Origin: an uncultured Desulfobacter sp.
GTDB lineage: Bacteria; Desulfobacterota; Desulfobacteria; Desulfobacterales; Desulfobacteraceae
Assembly (NCBI RefSeq): GCF_963664415.1
Contig: NZ_OY761443.1
Span: 558,001 to 622,000 of the forward strand
Direction: 5' to 3'
Length of the DNA stretch: 64,000 nt
Both the position numbers and the translations under genes were made by a program. Under the pieces are notes generated by a model, which saw only the letters and a program-made list of their open reading frames with translations, did not search any database and was not told the origin of the DNA. The first letter of the stretch is position 1. Each line of letters starts with the position of its first letter. Shown here piece by piece: positions 45,032-54,755 of this stretch.

Positions 45032-46486
45032 ATGGTAGCGCACAATGGAAAAACGTATTACGAACAACGTAAGAAAGCAAGCGAATTCAAAACTCGAGCT
45101 GAGTACCTTGATCATGAACTGACTATTATGAAATTTCGTCGCTGGCGGGTCAACCTACCCTTCCGGGATTACAGCATTGAAATCGAGGACGTTGTGCCGG
45201 CCCTTGCCGCCACCATTGGAAAGGTTGTAATGGTAACCGCCATGGTGGCCGCTTTTGCGGACCAGTACGCGCTTTCACCTGCATTTATTGCAGAGAACGT
45301 TCGGTATGAGATGTTGATCGCAGGGGCTGTCTTTGTCCTTCTTTTTTCGGCATTCCTGAATCCAAATTCAAATCTTGCGGGCACCCACGGCCCAATGATC
45401 CCCATCATCCCGATTGTCGCTGCGGCCGGTGGACACCCCTTGGCTCTGGGCATCTTAATCGGTCTATTCGGCCTGATTCTGGCCATCACAAAGGGCGGTT
45501 CCAAGCTGATGAATCTGACCGGGATCGGCGTCAGGGGAGGACTATTGATATATCTGGGTGCTGTTGGACTGATAGGCCAGATCGGCAAACTTGGAAAATG
45601 GGGGGCAGCAGGTGGCGTTGGCGTGGTTTCCTTTGCGGTTATCGGCGTAACCGTGCTTGTCTATGCCTACCTGGCGCGTGTCAAGAAGCGCTGGTTGGCC
45701 ATCCCGCTCTGTTCGGCTATTGCGGGCATCATAGCATTTACAATGGGTGCGGATTTCAGCTTTTCTACCCCGCCTGGACTTCCCCATTTTGATCCCATGT
45801 GGTGGTGGGGTACTGATACAGGGTGGAAAATGGGACTTCCGAATCTTGGCCACTTTATCGCCGTTATCCCGTTCTCCATTCTGGCCGTAGCCATGTGGTC
45901 ACCGGATTACCTTGGACACCGTGTATTCCAGGAACTCAACTATCCGAAAGAAGCCAAGGCCGTCCTTATGGACGTGGACGATACCATGATGGTGGCGTCT
46001 ATTCGCCAGGCCATCGGTTCTTGTCTTGGCGGTGGCAATATCGCCTCATCCTGGGGAACCTACATGATTCCTGCAGCCATCGCCAAGCGGCCCATTCCCG
46101 GCGGTGCGATTCTCACCGGCATTTTCTGCGTGGTGGCCGGTATACTTGGCTATCCGATGGACCTTGCCATGTGGGAACCTGTTCTGCGCGTAGCGCTTAT
46201 CGTCGGCGTATTTTTACCGCTGCTTGAAGCAGGGATGCAGATGGTCAGCAACCATAAGGATTCCCAAAGCGCCGGAACGTGTATTTTTGCATGCGCCTTT
46301 GTAAATCCGGTATTTGGCTGGGCCGCTGCCATGCTCCTGGACAACTTGGGACTTATCGGCGATACCGAGCGGGCCAAAACCCTCACCTGGAATGAAAAAC
46401 TGATCATCCCGGGGGCCATGTTTATCGTTTGTGTCGTTTCCCTTGGGCTGGTGGGTCAGCTTCCCGGGATACCCGGCATCTTCTAA
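45032..46486 (+). CDS. DUF3360-family membrane transporter
   Basis: 484 residues. N-terminal LNLPFRDYSIEIEDVVPALAATIGKVVMVTAMVAAFA, then NSNLAGTHGPMIPIIPIVAAAGGHPLALGILIGLFG and MWSPDYLGHRVFQELNYPKEAKAVLMDVDDTMM, with GGNIASSWGTYMIPAAIAKRP. These blocks match the DUF3360 family of putative NCS2/SulP-like permeases with about 12 helices. Substrate is unknown; family members are found near carboxylate genes. A strong terminator follows. It lies between two DUF294 receptor genes. Confidence 0.88.
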   Translation: MVAHNGKTYYEQRKKASEFKTRAEYLDHELTIMKFRRWRVNLPFRDYSIEIEDVVPALAATIGKVVMVTAMVAAFADQYALSPAFIAENVRYEMLIAGAVFVLLFSAFLNPNSNLAGTHGPMIPIIPIVAAAGGHPLALGILIGLFGLILAITKGGSKLMNLTGIGVRGGLLIYLGAVGLIGQIGKLGKWGAAGGVGVVSFAVIGVTVLVYAYLARVKKRWLAIPLCSAIAGIIAFTMGADFSFSTPPGLPHFDPMWWWGTDTGWKMGLPNLGHFIAVIPFSILAVAMWSPDYLGHRVFQELNYPKEAKAVLMDVDDTMMVASIRQAIGSCLGGGNIASSWGTYMIPAAIAKRPIPGGAILTGIFCVVAGILGYPMDLAMWEPVLRVALIVGVFLPLLEAGMQMVSNHKDSQSAGTCIFACAFVNPVFGWAAAMLLDNLGLIGDTERAKTLTWNEKLIIPGAMFIVCVVSLGLVGQLPGIPGIF

Positions 46487-46521
46487 AAACTGACTGTCGC
46501 CTATTCTGCGGCAGCTCCTTA

Positions 46522-46555
46522 AAAAGCCCGTTGATGCTCGTCATCAGCGGGCTTT
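46522..46555. terminator. Terminator after the DUF3360 gene
   Basis: AAAGCCCGTTGATG pairs with CATCAGCGGGCTTT around a short loop (two mismatched positions). It lies 36 bp after the stop, between convergent genes, and would work in both directions. Confidence 0.8.
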
Positions 46556-46638
46556 ATGCGTTGTAAAAAAACCAATCGCTTTTATTAAAGCCGCTTCATT
46601 TATGGGCACAAGTTAATAACATTTTGTTGCGTAAAGCG

Positions 46639-47124
46639 CTATTTCTGATTTTTTTTACATTCCTCGCGATACGGGTTAACAGTCATAACAGGACAACATG
46701 CCGTTTTCACAACTCTTTCTGCAACACTGCCAAATACGATTCGATTAAAACCTTTATATCCATGAGTACCCATAATAATGAGCTGCGCGTTCGCCCAGTC
46801 AGCATAATTGACAATTGCTTCTGCAATATCACCGGAAATCACTTGACCGTTAACAGTAGAAACGCCTAAAGCATAGAGCTCGTCCTTATTATCTTCTATA
46901 AAGGCGTTCATCCTTTCTTTAGCAGCATTAAGCAAATCGTCTCTCATTGCAGGCAGATTGGCCGGCGGTGTAAAAAACGCTGTATAATCCTCAAATTTTT
47001 GAACAACAAAAATAAAATCAAGATATGCTGAAAACTTACCGGCAATACACGCAGCAGCACTGACAATCGTTTCTGTATTATCGGAAAAATCTATCGGGGT
47101 TACAATACGTTTGATCTCTCTCAT
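46639..47124 (-). CDS. Universal stress protein (UspA family)
   Basis: 161 residues. IKRIVTPIDFSDNTETIVSAAACIAGKF is the Usp N-terminal strand with the Asp; the ATP-binding motif G-x2-G-x9-G-S is present in MGTHGYKGFNRIVFGSVAERVV. Likely a cytoplasmic, ATP-binding stress or metabolic-state regulator. Usp genes often neighbour carboxylate permeases. It is divergent from DUF294 gene 2 across 292 bp. Confidence 0.9.
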   Translation of the reverse strand: MREIKRIVTPIDFSDNTETIVSAAACIAGKFSAYLDFIFVVQKFEDYTAFFTPPANLPAMRDDLLNAAKERMNAFIEDNKDELYALGVSTVNGQVISGDIAEAIVNYADWANAQLIIMGTHGYKGFNRIVFGSVAERVVKTACCPVMTVNPYREECKKNQK

Positions 47125-47416
47125 AAGCGCTCCTTGGCTTTAGAATTTAAAACTCTTTTTAATGATTGCCGTTTTTTTTGACGGCCATGACCGGCCTGGC
47201 ACATTAAACAACTGAAGACATAGGCCACAACAAAGTTTAAAGGATCTAAATACAGTATACAAAGTTTGCAGGAATTAGGAATGACAAAAGCAGATGTTCG
47301 GTGAAAAACAGATTTTGTTTCGGGAAACTTTGAAAAACAGTCTTTTATATGATAACTATTTTGGGTTAAAAGCAGCTCAGGGTTCCAGTTGAAAAACAAG
47401 CTCAAGGAATACTGCA

Positions 47417-50002
47417 ATGAAACTTGAAGACCATATAAAGCATACCGAAGAACTTTTTGGTATACCAGGCAAAGATATCCACCAATGGCTTGATGGCTTT
47501 TTTGATACCACCTCATTTGAAAGGCTGCTTGCAGGACAAGGCCCTGCTAACTATGACCCCTATTCCCATAGAAAATTTCGTCATTGCATTGAAGGTTTGG
47601 AAGAGGCGTATGAGAAATTTGAGGGTAAATATTCCCGTGAAGAGATCAAAAATGTATTTGAGACACACGTAAAAGATGACTACCGAGGTTATCTTCCCAA
47701 AAGAGATGACTTTGAAAACGGGACATTCACAGAGAAATACCACGACGCCGCAGAATCTGAAGATAAAAAAATATTGAGTTTTGAAGAACTCTCTGATTAT
47801 TTCCAAGGCAAATCTTACAGGTATCAAAAGGAGAAAAGCGAAAAGTTTTTTGACAGCTTTGGTAGTCGCATTGTGTTGCCCACCATATTGGCGATTGTCC
47901 TCTTTATCAGTTATATATTTTTTTACGTGGTTCCTCTGTTTGAAGACAACATGCTGAACCAAAAAAAACTGATGGTAAAAGAGCTGACAGCAACAGCAGC
48001 AAGCGTCATTACCCACTATCAGGAATTAGAAGAAAAAGGCATGCTTACCTCCCAGGAGGCCAAACAGCGGACCATAGATGAAATAAAAACCATGCGCTAT
48101 GGCAGCCAGGATAAAAATTATTTTTTCATCATCGACATGACCCCCAAAATGATTCTGCACCCCTACCGCCCGGAGTTGACCGGCCAGGATCTGAGCAACT
48201 ATACAGATGAAGAAAATAAAAGTGGTAAAAAACTGTTCGTTGAATTTGTTCGCATAGTAAAATCAAATGGAGATGGATATTTAAGATATCATTGGCAATG
48301 GAAGGACAACCCGGACAAAACGGCTGAAAAGCTGTCATATGTAAAAGGGATTCCCCAAAGAGACTGGATTGTTGGTACAGGTATATATATCCATGATATT
48401 GCCGAAGAAAAAGAGGCTTTACAGCTGCATATTTTCCAGATCGTCGGCATTACTGTTGATGGGTTATTTATGCTGCTGGCCTATTTCCTTTTGCAAAGTA
48501 AACGCATCGAAAACGACCGCAAAAGAGCAGAAGCAGGCTTAAAAGAAGTTAAAGACCGCTATCGGGCACTGGTCGAATCTTCCAATGAGGGTTACCTTTT
48601 AACCATGGACGGCAGAATTGTATACTCCAATTTCAAGTTGCAACAAATATTAGGTTTTACAAACACAGAGCTACATCAAACAGATATCTGGGATATTATC
48701 TTTCCTGATGTAGAAAACAACAGGCGGTTGAGAAAACATTTGAGCAGTGTATTCAAAAACGACACTGATTCCGGAGAGTTTGAAGCTGTCGCTGCTGATT
48801 CCGTTGGAAATTATATTGACGTTATTGTAACGACATCCCGCATATTTTTATCTGAAAAACACGGACATGTTATTTCTTTACGTCCCATTGTTCGTAAAAG
48901 CTATATAGGGGTTGAAAGTACCACGAGTGTTCCCACCGATTACAAACCCATCCACGCCTCGCTTATCAAAGAAATCAAGGAGAGCAATAGAATCGGCCAT
49001 GTTGTCCAAAACATGAACAAACTCCCTGGAATTATCAGAGAAATGGTCGAAACCGGCGCCAGACCCAAAGCGTTGTGCATGGTGATCGGCACAACGTATG
49101 ATGAGGTTATCGTTCGCTGTATCGAACTGTCAATAGATGAAATCGGTCCACCACCGGTTGCTTTTGCATTTCTTTCCCTTGGCAGCAATGCAAGGCATGA
49201 GATGACCATGTTCTCAGATCAGGATAACGCAATAATCTTTGAAGATACCACCCAGACAGCTTCGGACATAATAAGGGCATATTTCCTCAAACTTGGAGAC
49301 AAGGTTTGCACCAAGCTCAATGCTTCGGGCTATCACTTCTGTCCGGCGGGCATTATGGCATTACACCCCAAATGGTGCCTATCTCAAAAGGAATGGCACA
49401 AAAAATTGACTAATATAATAACAGATCCGACACCTGACGGATTCCTTGAGTTCAACGTATTCTTTGATCTGAAATGTACTTATGGCAATATTGATTTGGC
49501 AAATTCAATCCATTCACAAATTCAAGTGTTAATGAAGCAGAATCCTCTATTTATAAGTTACTACGCGAAAAATACGTTAATACAGAAAATGCCCGTTAAT
49601 GTGTTTGGACAGTTAAAAACTGAACGTCAGGATGGCGAAAAAACCTTGAATCTTAAAGAGGCACTGCGTCCGATTGAGATTTTCTCAAGAATTTATGCCT
49701 TAAAACATGCAATAGTTACCCCAAATACGATTAACAGGCTCAATGATATTAGAGACAAAGCAGAAATATCTGAAGCATTCCATAAAGAAACCGTCTATAT
49801 ATTTAACCATATATGGCGACTGAGGTTTTTTAATCAAATATTCAAACATACGGATCTGCACAAAGTGGATGATGAGTTAAACATTGAAGAACTCAACAAT
49901 ATTGAGGCTGAACATTTAAAGGAAGTTGTTTCCAGAATTTCCAAACTTAAAAGAAAAATCAGTCGTGATTTTATTGAAAGTGTTCCCACAGAAAAAATAT
50001 AA
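47417..50002 (+). CDS. Signalling protein 2: new N-terminal domain-sCache-PAS-DUF294
   Basis: 861 residues. Unlike the other copies it begins with about 130 cytoplasmic residues of an unrecognised domain (HTEELFGIPGKDIHQWLDGFFD, YDPYSHRKFRHCIEGLEEAYEKF, HVKDDYRGYLPKRDDF). Then TM about 155-178, sCache_2 with MRYGSQDKNYFFI and ILHPYRPELTG, TM about 345-362, PAS about 375-490, and DUF294 with GSNARHE...SDQDNAIIF, plus the C-terminal helical domain. The CBS pair is missing and the GSEGR motif is altered to GSNAR, although the DQD acidic pair remains. Role as for the paralogues; the front domain may add a second input. Confidence 0.88.
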   Translation: MKLEDHIKHTEELFGIPGKDIHQWLDGFFDTTSFERLLAGQGPANYDPYSHRKFRHCIEGLEEAYEKFEGKYSREEIKNVFETHVKDDYRGYLPKRDDFENGTFTEKYHDAAESEDKKILSFEELSDYFQGKSYRYQKEKSEKFFDSFGSRIVLPTILAIVLFISYIFFYVVPLFEDNMLNQKKLMVKELTATAASVITHYQELEEKGMLTSQEAKQRTIDEIKTMRYGSQDKNYFFIIDMTPKMILHPYRPELTGQDLSNYTDEENKSGKKLFVEFVRIVKSNGDGYLRYHWQWKDNPDKTAEKLSYVKGIPQRDWIVGTGIYIHDIAEEKEALQLHIFQIVGITVDGLFMLLAYFLLQSKRIENDRKRAEAGLKEVKDRYRALVESSNEGYLLTMDGRIVYSNFKLQQILGFTNTELHQTDIWDIIFPDVENNRRLRKHLSSVFKNDTDSGEFEAVAADSVGNYIDVIVTTSRIFLSEKHGHVISLRPIVRKSYIGVESTTSVPTDYKPIHASLIKEIKESNRIGHVVQNMNKLPGIIREMVETGARPKALCMVIGTTYDEVIVRCIELSIDEIGPPPVAFAFLSLGSNARHEMTMFSDQDNAIIFEDTTQTASDIIRAYFLKLGDKVCTKLNASGYHFCPAGIMALHPKWCLSQKEWHKKLTNIITDPTPDGFLEFNVFFDLKCTYGNIDLANSIHSQIQVLMKQNPLFISYYAKNTLIQKMPVNVFGQLKTERQDGEKTLNLKEALRPIEIFSRIYALKHAIVTPNTINRLNDIRDKAEISEAFHKETVYIFNHIWRLRFFNQIFKHTDLHKVDDELNIEELNNIEAEHLKEVVSRISKLKRKISRDFIESVPTEKI

Positions 50003-50007
50003 CCGCC

Positions 50008-50046
50008 CCGGGCATTTGCGGTCGACGACTAAAGCGGCATGCCCGG
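50008..50046. terminator. Inverted repeat after DUF294 gene 2
   Basis: CCGGGCAT and ATGCCCGG (8 bp, perfect) flank a 23-nt loop with a second small pair (GCGG/ CGGC region). No T-run follows, so this is either a factor-assisted terminator or an mRNA 3' structure between two convergent genes. Confidence 0.5.
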
Positions 50047-50103
50047 AGCCTTGCATATCCGGTCAGGGCATTTGCATAATTTAGGTATAAAGAAATGGGG
50101 GCC

Positions 50104-52596
50104 TTAGCGCCCCTTAAATTCCAAATTCAGTTTTGTCTGCATATCAGAAATTAAGGAATAAACATTTTTTAAAGTTGATTTCTCAATTTCGGTTAAATTT
50201 TTAAAATTGATAGTATTGTCAGGCTTTCTGAATTCTTTTAGAGCATTGGTTTGGGTGTGGAAACGTAATCCCATTAAAAAATTGTAAGCTTGTTTTAATT
50301 CTCCATACATGGATTTTTGAATCACGTTTTGATTTAGTAATTGCTCAAGTCGTTGCAGGGTATTGGTTTCAGCAATTTTGCGTTGCAGGGAAAAAACTTT
50401 AATAAACGTAATAACCGGAACAAGTATTTTTTTAATATCAAATGTTTCGCTATCACCACCGGCAATATTTCCAAAAATGTTTAACGGGGACCGATACTGA
50501 ATAACCGTTTGGGCAAGGTGAAAAACAAAAATGGCTTTTTTATCAATAAGCAGGTTAATGTGTTTTCTCAACTCGTCTGTAAAAAAGCTATCCCCATAAA
50601 TACACCGGAAATCAAAGAAAACCGCAGTGTCTATTATGTTTTGTGCTTCAGGTGTGTTAATCCAGCCTGTAAATTGCTTTTTCCAATCCGATAAGGTTAA
50701 CGTATATTTTGGATTTTTGGCCATTATCTCACCTATACAGAGCTCATATCCAACATGGGCCAGGTGATCGTTCACAGTTTCAGCAAATTTCAAAAAATAA
50801 TTTTTACTTTTCTGAACATTATTTTCCTGGACATCTTCGAAAATAATGGCATTATCCTGGTCGGTGGCAATGGTTTGTTCTTTTCTTCCTTCGCTTCCCA
50901 AAGCAACAAAAGCAAACCGGCATGGTGGTTCCCCATGGTCTTCCAGAGCAAAAGCGATGATACGATTTGTCATCGCATCGGATACTGATGTGATGATATG
51001 GGTTATCAATTCTGTTTTATTTCCACTTTCCAATAATGCATTAACAAGAATCGGGATCTTATCATATATCTTCTTAAGTTCATGAACATCCTGGGCATAT
51101 TCAATTTCACTTAATATGTAACTCAACGAATTATGCTGGATTTCAAGTATATCTTTGCGGCTGAGGACACCGATAATTTTATTATTTTCGTTTTTCACAG
51201 CCAGATGGCTGATGTTTTGTTTTCTGAATTCCAAAACAACCTGGTAAAGCAAGGCAGTATTTGAAATACAAATAATTGGCGCGGTCATCACTTCCACAAG
51301 TGGGCACTTTCCATCTTTACCTTTTGCGAGAACTCTTTTGCGCAGGTCACTATCATCAACAACGCCAAGCATCTTATCATTATCAGCAATAAAAATGAGA
51401 TTCATCTTTTTCCGATCCATTAATAAGGCAGCTTCAGCGACTGTTGTTTGCAGATTGCTCTTTACAATCGGCTTCACAAATTGAGAAATGGGCTGGTTCA
51501 TTAATATCAGGGAACTTTGAAGCTCGCTGCTTAAATTATGGACAATTTTTTCTGTTTGTTTTTTTCGAGATACATTTTTTGTGACCACAACAAAAGCTTC
51601 TTGTGCCTCAAATAAAATTCTTGTAACCGATATCACGACATCGTGGAAGACTGCTTCCCCTTGCTTTACCTGGGTTTCAATTGAAATGGATTTATTGGTT
51701 TTTTCGCATGACTTTAAGACCTCTTCCCACCCGATGCTGAAAAAATCTTCAAATTTAGACGCAATAATCTCCTGATGCGTTTTTCCAGTAAGTTGTTCAA
51801 ACATGTGATTGGAAAAAATGATCCTGCTGTCTTTGATCATTATTGTTCCTTCTGATGAAGTTTCCACAAGCGTTTTGTATTTTTGCCTTGATTGTAAAAG
51901 ATCATCTTCGGCCATTTTTCGCCTGGCTTCAATTTTAAGGCTTTGTAAAATAATAAAAGAGAGGATCAAGATAACTACTGCTGATATAAACAGTGAAACC
52001 CTTGTTAATCTTCCTTTTAAAGCACCGATTTCAGCTTGTACATCATCCAGATAAATACCGGTGCCTATAATCCATTCCCACTCTTTAAAACCCTTTACAT
52101 AAGATAACTTTGGCACAATTTGAGAAGAATCATCTTTCCATTGCCACATGTAGTTAATAAATCCTTCGCCCTGTGTTTTTACAACCTTAATTGCTTCAAC
52201 AAACAGCCTGACCCCATTGGGATCCTTATAGTTATCCAGCATTTTATTGTTCAGTTCGGGGCGATAGGGGTGCATGACCATAACTGCGTTCATGTCGCTA
52301 ATCCAAAAATAATCTTTCCCCTGGGCACCATATCTCATCTTTTCAATTTTTTTTGATGCAAGGCGTTTTGCTTGCTCAAGGGTGATCAAAGAATTTTTGT
52401 ATTCGTCGTCATATTCTTTTATTAAACTCCAAGCGGTATTGGTAAGCTCCCGGATCATTTCCTTTTTTTTATTCATCATATTTTCTTCAAATGATGGTAT
52501 TAGGATAAGGTACATCGAGGAGATAAAAAGCAAAATAGTAAGTATGGACGGGACGATAATAGAGAAAAAAAATTTTCTTATGACTTTGTTTGACAT
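50104..52596 (-). CDS. sCache-PAS-CBS-DUF294 signalling protein 3
   Basis: About 830 residues from ATG 52596 (MSNKVIRKFFFSIIVPSILTILLF). TM about 10-32, sCache_2 with MRYGAQGKDYFWISDM and MVMHPYRPELNN, GTGIYLDDVQ, second TM (LFISAVVILILSFIILQSL), PAS (KYKTLVETSSEGTIMIKDSRII), a CBS pair (MDRKKMNLIFIADNDKMLGVVDDSDLRKRV; VEVMTAPIICISNTALLYQVVLEF), DUF294 with GSEGRKEQ...TDQDNAIIF and its C-terminal helices. Closest in design to protein 1, suggesting a duplication. A TTG at 52653 could extend it by 19 residues. Confidence 0.9.
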   Translation of the reverse strand: MSNKVIRKFFFSIIVPSILTILLFISSMYLILIPSFEENMMNKKKEMIRELTNTAWSLIKEYDDEYKNSLITLEQAKRLASKKIEKMRYGAQGKDYFWISDMNAVMVMHPYRPELNNKMLDNYKDPNGVRLFVEAIKVVKTQGEGFINYMWQWKDDSSQIVPKLSYVKGFKEWEWIIGTGIYLDDVQAEIGALKGRLTRVSLFISAVVILILSFIILQSLKIEARRKMAEDDLLQSRQKYKTLVETSSEGTIMIKDSRIIFSNHMFEQLTGKTHQEIIASKFEDFFSIGWEEVLKSCEKTNKSISIETQVKQGEAVFHDVVISVTRILFEAQEAFVVVTKNVSRKKQTEKIVHNLSSELQSSLILMNQPISQFVKPIVKSNLQTTVAEAALLMDRKKMNLIFIADNDKMLGVVDDSDLRKRVLAKGKDGKCPLVEVMTAPIICISNTALLYQVVLEFRKQNISHLAVKNENNKIIGVLSRKDILEIQHNSLSYILSEIEYAQDVHELKKIYDKIPILVNALLESGNKTELITHIITSVSDAMTNRIIAFALEDHGEPPCRFAFVALGSEGRKEQTIATDQDNAIIFEDVQENNVQKSKNYFLKFAETVNDHLAHVGYELCIGEIMAKNPKYTLTLSDWKKQFTGWINTPEAQNIIDTAVFFDFRCIYGDSFFTDELRKHINLLIDKKAIFVFHLAQTVIQYRSPLNIFGNIAGGDSETFDIKKILVPVITFIKVFSLQRKIAETNTLQRLEQLLNQNVIQKSMYGELKQAYNFLMGLRFHTQTNALKEFRKPDNTINFKNLTEIEKSTLKNVYSLISDMQTKLNLEFKGR

Positions 52597-53183
52597 GGCG
52601 TGTTCAGTCTTTCTTAATAAGTAAAGTCTGTGAAACCTGCACAGATTTTTCAAATTTCGTTATGGCTGAACCACGGAAAAAAACCAGGTCACTCCGTGGC
52701 GGTCTATAAAAAAGTCTGGGTAAGATACTCAGATTTTTCAAACTTTGTTGCTGGTTATGCCTGACAGTTTATAATGTCAGGTCAGCCAATGGCTGTTATA
52801 TGAATGCTTGGATAAGTCACTAAATTCCTATCATGTTTCAGGGTGAACCTGGGTGTGATTGACCAGGATAGCCCATGACTGTTCTTGCAGACATTTTAGT
52901 TTGCATAGATACAGGATATGAAAAAAAATCTCCTCCTATCTTGCATCTGTTTTTATATTTATCACGCGTTATGCCAAAAAGCACGAATTTAAATAGGCGC
53001 AAAGACCGAAGACGAAATCCATAGGCGACTGAAAATTTAAGTATTATACTTCTGATCTACTGTTTTTCGTCTTCTTGACTTTCTACCAGTTGATCAAAAT
53101 TGGTATTACAGCGTTTATATATCGGTTTTATTGGGAGGGGGACTCGCAACCCTCCCTCAAAACCGTTATAATACCAAACTGCT
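52597..53183. other. Upstream region of DUF294 gene 3, with repeats
   Basis: About 590 bp. AGATTTTTCAAA-like direct repeats occur near 52643 and 52729 (CAGATTTTTCAAATTTCGTT and CAGATTTTTCAAACTTTGTT). A perfect 7-bp hairpin CCTGACA-N8-TGTCAGG lies near 52763-52784. Near 53135-53158 GGGAGGG and CCCTCCC form a hairpin that may terminate the DUF2333 transcript. No gene is seen. Confidence 0.45.
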
Positions 53184-54494
53184 TTACAGGTTGCCTGTCA
53201 GTGACCTGGACAGTACGTCCAGATAAAATCGGGCATGACTGATTGGAGCGGCGATGTTGGCACGATGGTTGGCCAATATGCCGTCCGGACTACCTTCAAA
53301 AACAATCCAGGGATCCAGGCTCGAAGCATGATGAAGGGCTTCAACCGCATGATGGATCACATCCATGCCCTGAACTGACCCGATCGTGTCGTCACAATCC
53401 ACAGCCACCGCGCCGAGAATGGTACCCATGGCAATCGCCACACCCTTTGCATAGTAAAAGACATCATCGGCTTTAAAGGTGCTGAGTTCTCCCGGTTTCT
53501 TGACCAAATTTTCATCGCAACTGCCCAGGATACTTTCATATGCCTTAAGCAGGGGGACCAGGTTGTCCACACGCCGGTAAAAACGAGCCTCCCCTCTCAG
53601 CACCATCTCCTGATAATTTCGCCATCCATCCAAGCCCTCCTGATATTTGCCTTCTGCCGATGGAAACATTAACTCGGTGGGTTTAATCATGAAAGAGTTC
53701 ATGGCATATTCCAGACTTGGAACATAGGCGTCAGTGCTTCCGGTACGGGACAGATTCTCGGCTAAAGCCACAGCTGTCCTGCGGGTTACTTCCAAAACGC
53801 CCAATTGCAAATATTTAATATTATCGGCAATTCTAATAATGTCATTGGGGCGCCAGCCCAAAAATCTGTGGTTCAATTCATAGTCAAGGGGCTGGATACA
53901 GGCTTCCACAAAGGCTACACCGCGTGGACCTGTGCGCACCGGCGCAGCATGTGCATTACCATGATCTGTGGCCGGTGTTTCAGACGCATGAGTGACTGTT
54001 TTATTTTCATTGACATGCTTATTTTTGACAGTCGTGTGAAGAGCAGTATCTTTTTGAGATTCGACCGCATGCCCGGTGGTTCCATGGGAATCCTGTTGTT
54101 GCATAGCGGATCCATGCGTGGCCTGGGTGTCATGTGTGGTCAGCGCATTATGCGTAGCCAAAGCATCATGAGTATTCTGGGCATTATGCGTGTTTAAGGC
54201 ATTATGAGTGCTATGGGCATCATCCGTGGTGAGAGCACCATGCGTAGCTTCCTCCAGCACACTGAGCGTGTCATGGCCTGAGTCCGTTTCCTGAGCCACA
54301 AGCGTCTCATGGTTTTTTTCACCCCTTTTTGCCGAAAAATCCGCCCACCAATCCATGCCCCACCATGCAGCATACCCGGAAATACACAGGATAAACACTG
54401 TGAGAATAAACCATTTGGATATAAGTATCTTTATCAAAAAACTCTTTTTCTTTACCGCGTCTCCACTGTTGGCAGCATTCTTCGCATCTTCCAT
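53184..54494 (-). CDS. DUF2333-family inner-membrane protein with His/Thr-rich repeats
   Basis: About 436 residues from ATG 54494 (MEDAKNAANSG), chosen for RBS AAGGAGAGG. One TM helix (about 18-45), then a low-complexity periplasmic linker of seven-residue units of the form THxALxT (for example ALNTHNAQNTHDALATHNAL), then the DUF2333 domain: GWRPNDIIRIADNIKYLQLGVLEVTRRTAVALAENLSRTGSTDA and SFMIKPTELMFPSAEGKYQEGLDGWRNY, YAKGVAIAMGTILGAV. Function of DUF2333 is unknown. It neighbours a dynamin-like GTPase on the same strand, 195 bp upstream. Confidence 0.88.
   Translation of the reverse strand: MEDAKNAANSGDAVKKKSFLIKILISKWFILTVFILCISGYAAWWGMDWWADFSAKRGEKNHETLVAQETDSGHDTLSVLEEATHGALTTDDAHSTHNALNTHNAQNTHDALATHNALTTHDTQATHGSAMQQQDSHGTTGHAVESQKDTALHTTVKNKHVNENKTVTHASETPATDHGNAHAAPVRTGPRGVAFVEACIQPLDYELNHRFLGWRPNDIIRIADNIKYLQLGVLEVTRRTAVALAENLSRTGSTDAYVPSLEYAMNSFMIKPTELMFPSAEGKYQEGLDGWRNYQEMVLRGEARFYRRVDNLVPLLKAYESILGSCDENLVKKPGELSTFKADDVFYYAKGVAIAMGTILGAVAVDCDDTIGSVQGMDVIHHAVEALHHASSLDPWIVFEGSPDGILANHRANIAAPISHARFYLDVLSRSLTGNL
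54107..54247 (-). repeat. Degenerate tandem repeat encoding the His/Thr linker
   Basis: Around seven degenerate 21- or 24-bp units (CATAATGC/CACTAACGC-like words on the coding strand) encode THNALxT-type heptads of the DUF2333 protein. Copy number may vary between strains by slippage. Confidence 0.6.
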
Positions 54495-54755
54495 ATTCCT
54501 CTCCTTGCCAATAAAAAATCTATGGGTTAAGCCTCCCTTTGGGCTTACATATATCGCCAACCCCGGATGGTCACGTTCCGGGTATCAAAATATTTCAGCA
54601 GGAGGAATCCAATATTTCTGCGACACCCCCCGCAATCTCCTTAAACTGTGGCATTGACAAAGGATTAAGAACCTCCTTTTTCTTATTTAGCAAGGTATAA
54701 CAAAGAAAAAAAAGATTATCAAGCGCTTGGAACATAGCCCCAAATATACAAAATT

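Noticed and set aside
47121..47516. A 131-codon minus-strand open frame between uspA and DUF294 gene 2
   Set aside because: It overlaps the start of an evident coding gene on the other strand and looks random.
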